From Desulfovibrionaceae bacterium (lineage in GTDB: Bacteria > Desulfobacterota > Desulfovibrionia > Desulfovibrionales > Desulfovibrionaceae): 43,522 nt of DNA. Position numbers and translations under genes: made by a program. Numbering within the stretch: position 1 is the stretch's first letter; each line of letters opens with the position of its first letter. Shown here piece after piece: positions 18,320-26,328 of this stretch. Under the pieces are notes generated by a model. That model worked only from the letters and a program-made list of their open reading frames with translations. It did no database searches and was not told the DNA's origin. The stretch is taken from contig JAQXLA010000009.1 of assembly GCA_029011315.1 (NCBI GenBank), positions 1 through 43,522 of the forward strand, written 5' to 3'.

Positions 18320-19755
18320 GGATATTGCGGAAAATCAGAAAGGCATGGATCGGCTGTTTGGCAGTTTTGCTTGTTGCGATGCTGCTAACCAGCCGACATA
18401 GTGAGGCTTTGTCTCTGTTTCAGGGATTTGGTATCAGTCAGGAACGGGAACTGGGACGCAAATTTGAAGTATTGGTGCGATCTCGCATGCCCTTAATTGA
18501 AGATCCTGAAGTCCGGCTGTATGTGCAGTCTCTGGTTGATCGTCTTGCGGAAAAACTTCCTCCTCAGCCTTTTCCTTTTCGTTCCAGCGTGCTTCTTGAG
18601 AAGACGATGAACGCTTTTGCCGTACCCGGCGGTCAGGTGTTTGTCCATACAGGACTGCTCATGAATCTGGATCGGGAATCGGAACTGGTCGGTGTATTGG
18701 CGCATGAGCTGGCTCACGTCAGGCAGCGTCATATCGCAGGGCATATTGAGAGAGCGCAGCAAATGACCGTTGCAACGCTTGCCGGCATGCTTGCTGGAGC
18801 TCTGCTGGGAGGAACCGCGGCAGGCGGTGCTCTTATAGCAGGAAGCATGGCGGCCGGGCAGAGCGCGCTGCTGAAATATAACCGGGCTGATGAAGCAGAC
18901 GCGGATTTTCTCGGATTTCAAAACCTGATTGATGCCGGTTTCCCAGCGGATGGCATGTGGAGAGCGTTTGAAAAAATACGGAGTCGTCAGCGTCTGTACG
19001 GCCGGGATATTCCTGAGTATCTTTCATCTCATCCGGATATTACCGGGCGTATCGGAGAAATCAAAGCGCGCATTCAGACGCAGCCGGAGTCTGTGCGAAA
19101 AAGACAGGATTCCCCGGAGTCCGTTCGGAATTTTAATCGGGCTAAAACCGTACTGTGGGCCAGATTTGGCGATCGAACGTCAGCAGAAAAGATTTTTTCT
19201 GAAAGACTTCGGCAAAACGCCAATGATGCCTCTGCCGTTATGGGGCTTGCTATTCTGGCGGCACGAAGTCACGAGGTCCGTAAGGCTGACACCCTTTTTG
19301 CCGAAGCAATGAAAAAAGATCCTCATGATGAGCTTATCATAAGGGAATACGGTCGTTTTCTCTTTGAAACGGGAGATAATCGAGCGGGAGAGATGTTAAA
19401 AAAAGCTCTGGATATGAAATCTGATGATGTTATGGCGCAATTTTTTTATGCACGATTTCTCAGTGAGACCGGACAAAGAGACAGTGCCTATCCATATTTC
19501 GCCAGTTTGCTGAAAAAATTGCCGGATGATGCGGAACTGCACTATATTTACGGGCGATCCCTTGGAGAAGGAGGAAAACTTTTTGAGGGATCGTTGCATA
19601 TCGCATACAGCGGACTGTACGCCAATGATCGTCGGCGCGCCGAAACATGGCTGAAGAAAGCGGAAAGTCTGGTCTTGTCTTCAGAACAGAAGCAGAGCAT
19701 TGCCCGTTTTAAAAAAATCTATAAGGAACGCAGTGCCTATTGGAAAAATTCCTAA
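18304..19755 (+). CDS. M48 metalloprotease with repeat C-terminus (BepA/YfgC-like)
   Basis: Secreted zinc protease; 483 residues from the ATG at 18304. A hydrophobic signal segment covers about 14-35. The M48 domain has NAFAVPGG (103-110), the zinc motif HELAH (134-138) and the third ligand Glu197 in ADEADADF, with a glycine/alanine-rich hydrophobic stretch (157-185) between them. From about 270 to the end are helical repeats of the tetratricopeptide type. This architecture matches BepA, a periplasmic protease/chaperone that helps outer-membrane assembly. A TTG at 18325 is an alternative start and would give a shorter, more typical signal peptide. It overlaps cysS by 16 bases. Confidence 0.88.
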   Translation: MGCSVGILRKIRKAWIGCLAVLLVAMLLTSRHSEALSLFQGFGISQERELGRKFEVLVRSRMPLIEDPEVRLYVQSLVDRLAEKLPPQPFPFRSSVLLEKTMNAFAVPGGQVFVHTGLLMNLDRESELVGVLAHELAHVRQRHIAGHIERAQQMTVATLAGMLAGALLGGTAAGGALIAGSMAAGQSALLKYNRADEADADFLGFQNLIDAGFPADGMWRAFEKIRSRQRLYGRDIPEYLSSHPDITGRIGEIKARIQTQPESVRKRQDSPESVRNFNRAKTVLWARFGDRTSAEKIFSERLRQNANDASAVMGLAILAARSHEVRKADTLFAEAMKKDPHDELIIREYGRFLFETGDNRAGEMLKKALDMKSDDVMAQFFYARFLSETGQRDSAYPYFASLLKKLPDDAELHYIYGRSLGEGGKLFEGSLHIAYSGLYANDRRRAETWLKKAESLVLSSEQKQSIARFKKIYKERSAYWKNS

Positions 19756-19774
19756 GGAAGTTCAGAGAAAAATC

Positions 19775-20359
19775 ATGCATCAGTCTATCGGTCCGAAAGC
19801 TTTTCTTCTTCCATCGCCGGCTGTTTTAGCGGCTGCGTATGATAAAGAAGGTCGAGAAATTGTGGTGGAGGCGTCATGGATAGGCGTCTGTTCCTCTCAG
19901 CCCCCCATTATTGGCCTATCTTTAAAGCGCAGAGATCCTGCCTGCATGTCATTTTTAGAAAAACAGGCGGTAACGGTCAATATCCCGTCGCGCAGCATGG
20001 CAGCTCAGGTTGATTTTGTTGGCCAGCATACAGGGCAGAATCTTGATGTGGTCAAAACTCTGGATTTGCAGTGCGAACCATCGGAGCATGTCGATGCTCC
20101 TATGCTTCTGGACTGTCCTGTTATCATCGATTTGGCTCTTCAGGATATTCATACTTTAGGATCGCATTCTTTCTTTTTTGGGGAAGTACTGGATGTCAAA
20201 GTAAGGCAGGATTGTCTGCGCGCCGACGGAATTCCTGATCCCGAAAAAATTGATCCCCTGATTTTCATTCCCTTGGCGAGAGAATTCTGGTCTCTGGGAA
20301 CGTTTGTGGCTAAGACTTTTTCTGCAGGGCATACGTTGCGCAACGTATGCAAACGATAG
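19775..20359 (+). CDS. Flavin reductase-like FMN-binding protein
   Basis: 194 residues from the ATG at 19775. The split-barrel fold of the flavin reductase/flavoredoxin family is recognisable from the N-terminal SPAVLAAAYDKEGREIVVEASW, ISLKRRDP-like LSLKRRD and the FFFGEVLDVKV strand. Members bind FMN and reduce flavin or act as small electron carriers; flavoredoxins of this group occur in Desulfovibrio. An upstream frame extension to 19700 overlaps the protease gene and lacks support. It follows the M48 gene by 19 bases. The last codons lie inside a perfect palindrome. The partner enzyme is unknown. Confidence 0.8.
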   Translation: MHQSIGPKAFLLPSPAVLAAAYDKEGREIVVEASWIGVCSSQPPIIGLSLKRRDPACMSFLEKQAVTVNIPSRSMAAQVDFVGQHTGQNLDVVKTLDLQCEPSEHVDAPMLLDCPVIIDLALQDIHTLGSHSFFFGEVLDVKVRQDCLRADGIPDPEKIDPLIFIPLAREFWSLGTFVAKTFSAGHTLRNVCKR

Positions 20360-20371
20360 CGCGTTACGCGC
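20329..20371. other. Two hairpins between convergent flavin reductase and TSUP genes
   Basis: A perfect 22-bp palindrome (half-site GCATACGTTGC, 20329-20350) lies in the 3' end of the flavin reductase gene. It is followed by GCGCG-TTA-CGCGC (20359-20371), spanning both stop codons. There is no U-run, so neither is a typical terminator, but paired hairpins at a four-base convergent gap could stop or protect transcripts. Confidence 0.6.
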
Positions 20372-21113
20372 ACAAATCGAGCAAAATCTTAAAAAAGAAG
20401 ATGATCAGCACCAGAATGATGCTGACTTTGATGATGCTCTGTCCGCCTTTGACAAAACTTTTGGCTCCAAGCCAGTTGCCGGCAATTCCGAATATTCCGG
20501 CTGCAATACCGAGAGGAAGAATGACTTGGTTGTGCCAGAGAAAAACAGCTAAAGCTGACAGATTGGTGGAGAGATTAATAGCTTTTGTCAATCCGTTGGC
20601 CTGATACAGACTGATACGCGCCAGTCCGGTGAGCAGCAAAATCAGAAACGTACCGGTTCCAGGGCCGTAGAAGCCATCGTAAATGCCGATGCAAAATGCG
20701 GCAATCATGGAAATCAGCATGGTAGCAGTAGGAGTAAAAGACGGGCGATCGCAGGCAAGCGTCTTATCTTTGAGTACATAGATTGCCGTACAGGGAATGA
20801 TGGCCAGCATCAAAAACGTGAAAAGCCGTTCAGGAATCAGCATGGACATCCAGGCTCCGCATGCGGAGCCCAAAAATGCGCACGGAATGCAGAATGCTGT
20901 TGTGCGCCATGGAATAAAGCCAGCTCTGGCATATTGCAGTGCTGCAACAGCTGTTCCCATGGAGGAACTCATCTTGTTTGTCGCGATAGCTGCGTGCACG
21001 GGAAGACCGGCAATCATATAGCCGGGCAGAGAAATCAGTCCTCCGCCTCCGGCAATAGCATCAATAAAACCTGCAAGAAAAGTCAGCGGGCAGACAATAA
21101 GAAATGACAGCAT
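20364..21113 (-). CDS. TauE/SafE (TSUP) family membrane transporter
   Basis: 249-residue integral membrane protein with about seven or eight predicted hydrophobic segments. The family hallmark is the N-terminal half-repeat FLAGFIDAIAGGGGLISLPGYM with NKMSSSMGTA, echoed by FCIGIYDGFYGPGTGTFL in the second half. TSUP proteins export sulfite, sulfoacetate or related organosulfur anions; the substrate here is not known. AGGA precedes the ATG. It is downstream of aspA with a terminator between, and convergent with the flavin reductase gene. Confidence 0.88.
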   Translation of the reverse strand: MLSFLIVCPLTFLAGFIDAIAGGGGLISLPGYMIAGLPVHAAIATNKMSSSMGTAVAALQYARAGFIPWRTTAFCIPCAFLGSACGAWMSMLIPERLFTFLMLAIIPCTAIYVLKDKTLACDRPSFTPTATMLISMIAAFCIGIYDGFYGPGTGTFLILLLTGLARISLYQANGLTKAINLSTNLSALAVFLWHNQVILPLGIAAGIFGIAGNWLGAKSFVKGGQSIIKVSIILVLIIFFFKILLDLCA

Positions 21114-21136
21114 AAGTTTTCCTGAAGCAGTCTCTA

Positions 21137-21180
21137 TAAAAAACGCGGCATATCAGTCCAGGAGAGATTATGCCGCGCTT
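21137..21180 (-). terminator. Terminator after aspA
   Basis: On the minus strand, stem CGCGGCATA / TATGCCGCG (21177-21169 with 21152-21144) with a 16-base loop is followed by six T. It lies about 25 bases past the aspA stop and before the TSUP gene. Confidence 0.88.
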
Positions 21181-21202
21181 CTTATGACAATAAAGTCATC
21201 TG

Positions 21203-22597
21203 TTATTTCACAGTGGTGATCATGTTTTCGGGGAGAAGAGCTTCTTCCAATTCTTCCTGCGTCATAAGACCACGCTGCAATACCAGATCATACACGGAAG
21301 CACCAGTACTGAGAGCTTCCTTAGCAACGGAGGCAGAGTTTTCATAGCCAATTTTCGGATTCAGTGCCGTGACGATGCCAATGCTGTTTTCCGCCAGTTC
21401 CCGGCAGTGCTTTTCGTTGGCTGTAATGCCGTTGATGCAAAGTTCTCTCAGGGTATTAACGGCATTTTTCATGCGTTCCAACCCTTCAAACAGGCTCAGC
21501 GCAATGATGGGCTCCATAACATTGAGTTCTAATTGCCCCTGTTCCGCTGCAAAAGCAACAGTAGCATCTTTACCGATTACGTCAAAGCAAACCTGATTGA
21601 CGACTTCAGGAATGACTGGATTGACTTTGCCAGGCATGATGGAAGATCCGGGCTGAAGACGGGGAAGATTGATTTCATTCAATCCTGCCCTTGGTCCAGA
21701 AGACATCAGACGAAGATCCGAACAGATTTTGGAGAGCTTTACAGCAAAACGGCGTAAGTCTCCTGATACTTGGACATAGGAGCTGGCATCCCAGGTTCCT
21801 GAGATGAGATCATCTGCCAACGTAAAGGGAAGCCCTGTGATCTCACGGAGTTTTTGCACGCAAAGAGAGGCATAGCCATTTGGTGCGCAAATGCCGGTCC
21901 CAATGGCCGTCGCTCCCATATTGACTTCGAGCATGAGCGTGCAGGCCGAGTCAAAATGCCTGATACTCTCGCGGAGAGATTTTTCAAAGGAACGGAATTC
22001 CATCCCCAGAGTCATCGGCACAGCATCCTGAAGCTGGGTCCGTCCCATTTTTATGACTTTGTCAAATTCCCTGGCTTTCTGTGCCAGGGCGTCGCACAAA
22101 GCCTCGCAGGCTTGGCGCAAGATGAGAATTCTGCCGTACAACGTAATATGGAGTGAGGTGGGATAGGAGTCATTTGTAGACTGGGAACAGTTTACATGAT
22201 TGTTGGGATGACAGAATTGATATTCGCCTTTTTGGTGTCCGAGCAGTTCGAGAGCTCTGTTGGCAATGACTTCATTGGCATTCATATTGCAGGATGTTCC
22301 GGCTCCTCCCTGAATGCAGTCGATAGGGAATTGATCCTGCCACTTGCCTGCAAGAAGTTCATCGCACGCACTGCAGATGGCTTGTCCAATTTCCTGTGGC
22401 AGGACATTCAGATCCATATTTGCCATCGCTGCGGCTTTTTTGACTGTGGCAAAAGCCTGGATAAAATCGGGAAAATCAGAAAACCTTGTTCCGGAAATAT
22501 GAAAATTTTGCAGGGCTCTGAACGTTTGAATTCCATACAGTGTATTGGAAGGGATCTGCAACTCACCGAGGAAATCGTGCTCTATACGGTAATTCAT
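21203..22597 (-). CDS. aspA: Aspartate ammonia-lyase (aspartase)
   Basis: Converts aspartate to fumarate plus ammonia; 464 residues. The superfamily signature GSSIMPGKVNP is at 317-327, followed by VIPEVVNQV, which is typical of aspartases. GGAGTSCNMNANEV (97-110) and SQSTNDSYP (138-146) form the other active-site loops. I chose the ATG at 22597 because GAGGGG precedes it; a TTG 15 bases upstream has no such site. The family also contains fumarase C, which lacks the Asp-type motif choices seen here. Upstream lies an unusually AT-rich, palindrome-bearing region, so it is likely under specific control. The fumarate made could feed FrdAB (inference). Confidence 0.93.
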   Translation of the reverse strand: MNYRIEHDFLGELQIPSNTLYGIQTFRALQNFHISGTRFSDFPDFIQAFATVKKAAAMANMDLNVLPQEIGQAICSACDELLAGKWQDQFPIDCIQGGAGTSCNMNANEVIANRALELLGHQKGEYQFCHPNNHVNCSQSTNDSYPTSLHITLYGRILILRQACEALCDALAQKAREFDKVIKMGRTQLQDAVPMTLGMEFRSFEKSLRESIRHFDSACTLMLEVNMGATAIGTGICAPNGYASLCVQKLREITGLPFTLADDLISGTWDASSYVQVSGDLRRFAVKLSKICSDLRLMSSGPRAGLNEINLPRLQPGSSIMPGKVNPVIPEVVNQVCFDVIGKDATVAFAAEQGQLELNVMEPIIALSLFEGLERMKNAVNTLRELCINGITANEKHCRELAENSIGIVTALNPKIGYENSASVAKEALSTGASVYDLVLQRGLMTQEELEEALLPENMITTVK

Positions 22598-22873
22598 GAT
22601 TATACCCCTCAAAAGAAAAGTAATGATGTTTTTTTGAATTTTTTAACTTAAAAGATTGTATATGTAAATATTATGATGTTTTTTTTTATAAAAATGAAAT
22701 ATAAAACTTTGTATATTTTTGTTTGTATACAAATATGTATAATCAAATTTATATTTTTATCGAGTTGTTTTTTACAATTTTATACAAAATATTTTTGTAA
22801 TTTTGAACATATATATGTGATGATTACCTGAATTTGTTGAATCTATTTTTGAATATCCTGGAACTGAACTGCG
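22598..22873 (-). promoter_or_regulatory. AT-rich aspA control region with palindrome
   Basis: About 275 bases with no gene, strikingly A+T rich compared with its surroundings. It contains the perfect 12-bp palindrome TTTGTATACAAA (22722-22733) and further TTGTATA or TATACAA half-sites near 22655, 22708 and 22782. The TTGTATACAA core fits operators of FadR-subfamily GntR regulators (known pattern GT-N-AC). The palindrome is about 125 bases before the aspA ATG. No clear sigma-70 hexamer pair stands out. Confidence 0.55.
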
Positions 22874-23584
22874 TCAGCGAGCCAGTCGGCGAGACCGATT
22901 GCCTTCATCTCTGGTGACATTTGCGGAAGCAGTCGGAAGAACTTCTGCGGTGCCCGTATCCATTTCAATATAAGTTGGTTCAAAGGAGATGGTACGGCGG
23001 CTGCTTTTCATAAGATTATCGAAACGGCGCCGGGTGTTTATTGTTTCCCGCACAGCGAGAAGTCGCGGCGTTAAAATGCCGGTTGGCTTGGGGGGCACGC
23101 AGAGATAGTATTCCAGGCATTTGGCTTTTGCTGCAGTTTTGACTCGGCAGAGCAGAATCCAGTCTTCGTTCCCATCCCTATTCCAGTCCACAGAGGCGAG
23201 AATACTGACAGCGACTTCAGTTTGACCTTGATAAATTTGAAATCCTCCGGGATAGGTGCGGATTGTATCATTAGGACCGACAGTGCGGGCAAAGGTTTTC
23301 GGAGCTTCCTCTTTTCTGTCATATCGGAAGGAAGGAGAAAGACGAAGCAGCAGATCCCGGCCTGTATTTTTTTGAAGTGCTTGAGGAAACAGTGTTTCAA
23401 CGTACGCTCCATGCGCATCAAGAATACCCCGTTTATGTAGTTCATCAGGTATGCTTTTGGCAAAAAGGAGAAATTCTTTTTCTTGATGAACGGTAACCCA
23501 AGAGTGAGTGGAGCATCCTGCAGACAGCAGAAACACGATGCCTAGCAGGGCAATTTTGCATTTGAAGAAGAGAATCCGGTTCAT
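22874..23584 (-). CDS. Lipoprotein of unknown function
   Basis: 236 residues. The signal peptide ends in the lipobox LSAGC (Cys24), so it is predicted to be a lipoprotein. I do not recognise the family. The middle has DWNRDGNEDW, a pattern like a calcium-binding EF-hand-type or FG-GAP loop. The C-terminal third is rich in basic residues and serine/threonine. It is divergent from the SLBB export gene, with a 214-base gap to that start, and might belong with that envelope group by position only. Confidence 0.75.
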   Translation of the reverse strand: MNRILFFKCKIALLGIVFLLSAGCSTHSWVTVHQEKEFLLFAKSIPDELHKRGILDAHGAYVETLFPQALQKNTGRDLLLRLSPSFRYDRKEEAPKTFARTVGPNDTIRTYPGGFQIYQGQTEVAVSILASVDWNRDGNEDWILLCRVKTAAKAKCLEYYLCVPPKPTGILTPRLLAVRETINTRRRFDNLMKSSRRTISFEPTYIEMDTGTAEVLPTASANVTRDEGNRSRRLAR

Positions 23585-23798
23585 TTTTTCTGATTGGGGA
23601 GTTGAAGATTGATGAGAATGGGATACACCGTGCGTTTGTACAGAATTAAGACCGTTTTTTCAATGCAGTTGAAAAAAGCTATGTTTTTTCTTGATTTTGG
23701 CTCTAAAGAATCTTAAGTACAGATAAGAGCCTGAAAGAGATGTTTTTATGGTTTGAAAATTCGTAATGATATGCGTGTCAAGATGTACTGTGAGCTAT

Positions 23799-25343
23799 AT
23801 GAAAAAAAGCCTTTTTCTCTGTATATTGTCAGCGTGTCTTGTATTTTGCGTCAGTGTGAATGCGAATGCTGATGAAAAAGACATGCCTTTTGGAGCGAAT
23901 CTGTTTACGGGACATTTTACGGAAAAAACATCGCAGACTCTTCAGAGAGGCGATCAGCTTATCGTCAGAATCTGGGGAAGTCAGACGTTGGATGCCGTAG
24001 TGGCCGTAGATGCAGATGGACAAATAGATCTGGGCAGGTGGGGCAAAATTACTGTCGCCGGATTGCCTGCAGATCCGAAGGATGCTTTGGAAAAAGCTGT
24101 GCGGAGTAAGCTTGATGCCGCAGGTGCTGGTGAGGTTCAGCTGTATGTGCGTCCTCTTGATGCGCAGGGAATTTCCGTGTTCGTGACTGGTTACGTACGT
24201 CAGCCTGGTAAATATACCGGCTTGTCGCAGGACAGTACGCTTGCTTTTTTGGATCGGGCAGGAGGTATTGATGCCCGAGGCAGCTATCGGAATATTCGCA
24301 TCGTACGGCAGGATAAGGAGGCATGCGCTATCGATTTGTATCCTTTTATTACGCGCGGATTCCTTCCGAAGTGGAAATTTCGCGATGGCGATACGATCGT
24401 CGTTTCGGAAAAAGGTGCTGTCATCGCGGCATCGGGCAAAATCCTCAATGAAGCCTTGTTCGAATTTTGTGAATCCGTATCGGGCAGGGATCTCGCCGCG
24501 CTGGCAGATCCGGAGCCTGCGGTGACGCATGTGAGCCTGTCCGGAACCAGAAACGGAGCTCCGTATGAGCAGTATTTGACGCTTGAAGATTTTCAGGGCG
24601 TTTTGCTTGGCAACGGGGACAGAGTACGTTTTTTAGCTGATAGGCCTGGCGATACCATTACCGTGGAAATTCGCGGAGCGATTCGGGGACAGTCCGTATT
24701 TCCTGTGAGAAAGGAAACGAGACTTCGGGAGCTATGCCGCTATATTGCCGTTGATCCTTCCCGGGCAGATGTGAATGGGCTGTATGTCATGAGAAAGAGT
24801 GTGGCTGTACGGCAGAAAAAAGCGATAGAGGATGCATTGCGCAGGCTTGAACACAACGTGCATACAGCACCTTCGGCAAGTGCTGATGAAGCGCAGATTC
24901 GTGCCCGGGAAGCGGAAATGATTACGGGCTTTATTTCCAGAGCCAAGGAGGTGCAGCCTGAAGGCATCGTTGTGGTGAGTGAAAATGGCAACCTTGCCGA
25001 CATCGCTCTGGAACAGGGAGATATCGTTGTCGTACCGGAAAAAACAGATGTCGTTCTGATTAGCGGAGAGGTGATGGTGCCCCAGGCGGTGGTATGGAGC
25101 CGTGAAAAACAGATAGAGGATTACATTCGGCTGGCAGGAGGATTTACTGCGCGTGCTGAAAGATCTTCTCTGCTGGTCGTGCGTCCAAGCGGGGAATTGA
25201 TTCCTGATGCGGATCAGGTTGAAGCCGGAGATCAAATTCTCGTACTCCCCAAAGTAGAGTCAAAATCATTCCAGGCTGTGAAGGATATCACGCAGATTCT
25301 GTATCAAATTGCGGTTGCCTGTAAGGTTATTTTGCCAATTTAG
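23799..25343 (+). CDS. SLBB/poly-export domain periplasmic protein
   Basis: 514 residues. A signal peptide covers 1-24 (ending ANA) without a lipobox cysteine, unlike Wza. The polysaccharide export domain is at about 48-120 (LQRGDQLIVRIWG). The first SLBB domain is at about 126-205 (VFVTGYVRQPGKYTG), and later soluble-ligand-binding-type units start near VEIRGAIRGQSVFPV and VLISGEVMVPQAV. Such proteins form or line the export path for capsule or exopolysaccharide. No Wzc kinase, glycosyltransferase or flippase gene is adjacent, so the substrate is unknown. I chose the ATG at 23799 because it gives a clean signal peptide; the frame also opens at 23766. Confidence 0.85.
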   Translation: MKKSLFLCILSACLVFCVSVNANADEKDMPFGANLFTGHFTEKTSQTLQRGDQLIVRIWGSQTLDAVVAVDADGQIDLGRWGKITVAGLPADPKDALEKAVRSKLDAAGAGEVQLYVRPLDAQGISVFVTGYVRQPGKYTGLSQDSTLAFLDRAGGIDARGSYRNIRIVRQDKEACAIDLYPFITRGFLPKWKFRDGDTIVVSEKGAVIAASGKILNEALFEFCESVSGRDLAALADPEPAVTHVSLSGTRNGAPYEQYLTLEDFQGVLLGNGDRVRFLADRPGDTITVEIRGAIRGQSVFPVRKETRLRELCRYIAVDPSRADVNGLYVMRKSVAVRQKKAIEDALRRLEHNVHTAPSASADEAQIRAREAEMITGFISRAKEVQPEGIVVVSENGNLADIALEQGDIVVVPEKTDVVLISGEVMVPQAVVWSREKQIEDYIRLAGGFTARAERSSLLVVRPSGELIPDADQVEAGDQILVLPKVESKSFQAVKDITQILYQIAVACKVILPI

Positions 25344-25400
25344 GCACATCGTTTTGCCAAATCAAACATTGTTCAATCTGTTTTTGACAGGAATTCAGCT

Positions 25401-25616
25401 ATGTGGAAGTTGTTTTTTGCCATCGCGCTTTGTCTGGGACTTGTGGGGTGCCATCACCATCATGGAGGTTCGAAGCCTGATCGGTATGATCAGCATGAAC
25501 GTTATGAGTATGGAAAGCATAATCCTCCCCGTCATTCTATGGACAAAACGTATTCCGATTCCGACAGGCGTTATAGATCATCCCGTTCTCAATACCACGA
25601 TGGACGCCACTATTAG
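25401..25616 (+). CDS. Small histidine-rich lipoprotein
   Basis: 71 residues. Signal peptide with lipobox LVGC, so the mature protein would begin Cys-His-His-His-His. The remainder is very polar, rich in His, Tyr, Arg, Ser and Asp, with no clear fold. AGGA lies eight bases before the ATG. It sits between the SLBB gene and a larger proline-rich lipoprotein on the same strand, 57 and 33 bases from them. No homology is recognised; metal binding by the histidine cluster is only a suggestion. Confidence 0.65.
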   Translation: MWKLFFAIALCLGLVGCHHHHGGSKPDRYDQHERYEYGKHNPPRHSMDKTYSDSDRRYRSSRSQYHDGRHY

Positions 25617-25649
25617 TAGTTCTTTTACTTTCGGAGAGACATATTCAAA

Positions 25650-26255
25650 ATGCGCAAAATTGTTTTGATTATAGGCATAAGTCTCTGTATCGCGGGATGC
25701 AGAGAGTTACCTCCTGATCCCTATTACGATTACGATGATGTTTATTACAGGAATCATGGTGCTCCACCTCCTCCATATGTCAGGCCGTATCGTCCGGTTC
25801 CTCCGCATTACAGCCCCGGGATGCGGCCGAGACCTCCACATGGCAGGCCTGGATATCCTGTACCTCCTCCGGGATCTTTTCGACCAGGGAACCCAGGTTC
25901 GCACCCTCCTCATTTCCGGCCCGGAGAATCCAGACCTTCGCACAGCAAGCCCGGTTCTTCTGTTCCTCCTTCAGGAATGAGGCCTGTCAAGCCTAGTGGA
26001 GCTTCGAAAAAGCCGTATCGGGACGAGATGCGCAGGCATCCGGAGGCATATCGTCCGGACAGAGGGCATATTTCGGATTTGCCGCACCGTCGGGGATCAG
26101 AAATATCCCGCCATTCATCTGGTGCTTCGGCTGATCGATCTTACCGCAGCCGTTTTGATTCCAGAGAAAGCATGCGTCGAGAGCAGATACGGGCAAGACA
26201 GGAAACCTTTATGCAGCAGAAGCGTAGCCGGGGACATTCCGATTCCAGGCGTTAG
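25650..26255 (+). CDS. Proline-rich lipoprotein
   Basis: 201 residues. Lipobox CIAGC at the end of the signal peptide. Residues about 36-120 are low-complexity, full of Pro, Gly, Arg, His and Tyr in loose PPH/RPG-like repeats. The C-terminal 70 residues are basic and Ser/Arg-rich. It is probably an extended, disordered envelope protein. GGAGAG precedes the ATG. It is similar in style to the small histidine-rich lipoprotein just upstream; the two may be co-expressed with the SLBB gene. Function unknown. Confidence 0.7.
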   Translation: MRKIVLIIGISLCIAGCRELPPDPYYDYDDVYYRNHGAPPPPYVRPYRPVPPHYSPGMRPRPPHGRPGYPVPPPGSFRPGNPGSHPPHFRPGESRPSHSKPGSSVPPSGMRPVKPSGASKKPYRDEMRRHPEAYRPDRGHISDLPHRRGSEISRHSSGASADRSYRSRFDSRESMRREQIRARQETFMQQKRSRGHSDSRR

Positions 26256-26276
26256 TCGCAAGCGGTGCAGATCCAA

Positions 26277-26323
26277 ACACGATTCGGCAATCATAGGGCA
26301 TATGGCTGCCGAATCGTTGTGTG
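26277..26323. terminator. Hairpin between convergent lipoprotein and MFS genes
   Basis: Stem CGATTCGGCA (26280-26289) / TGCCGAATCG (26307-26316) with a 17-base loop lies in the 73-base convergent gap. The U-run is poor on both strands, so its role as a terminator is uncertain. Confidence 0.5.
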
Positions 26324-26328
26324 AAGCA

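Noticed and set aside
25309-25668. Alternative 119-codon frame over the small histidine-rich lipoprotein
   Set aside because: No ribosome site and no signal; the 71-codon frame has a clean lipoprotein signal peptide and an AGGA site.
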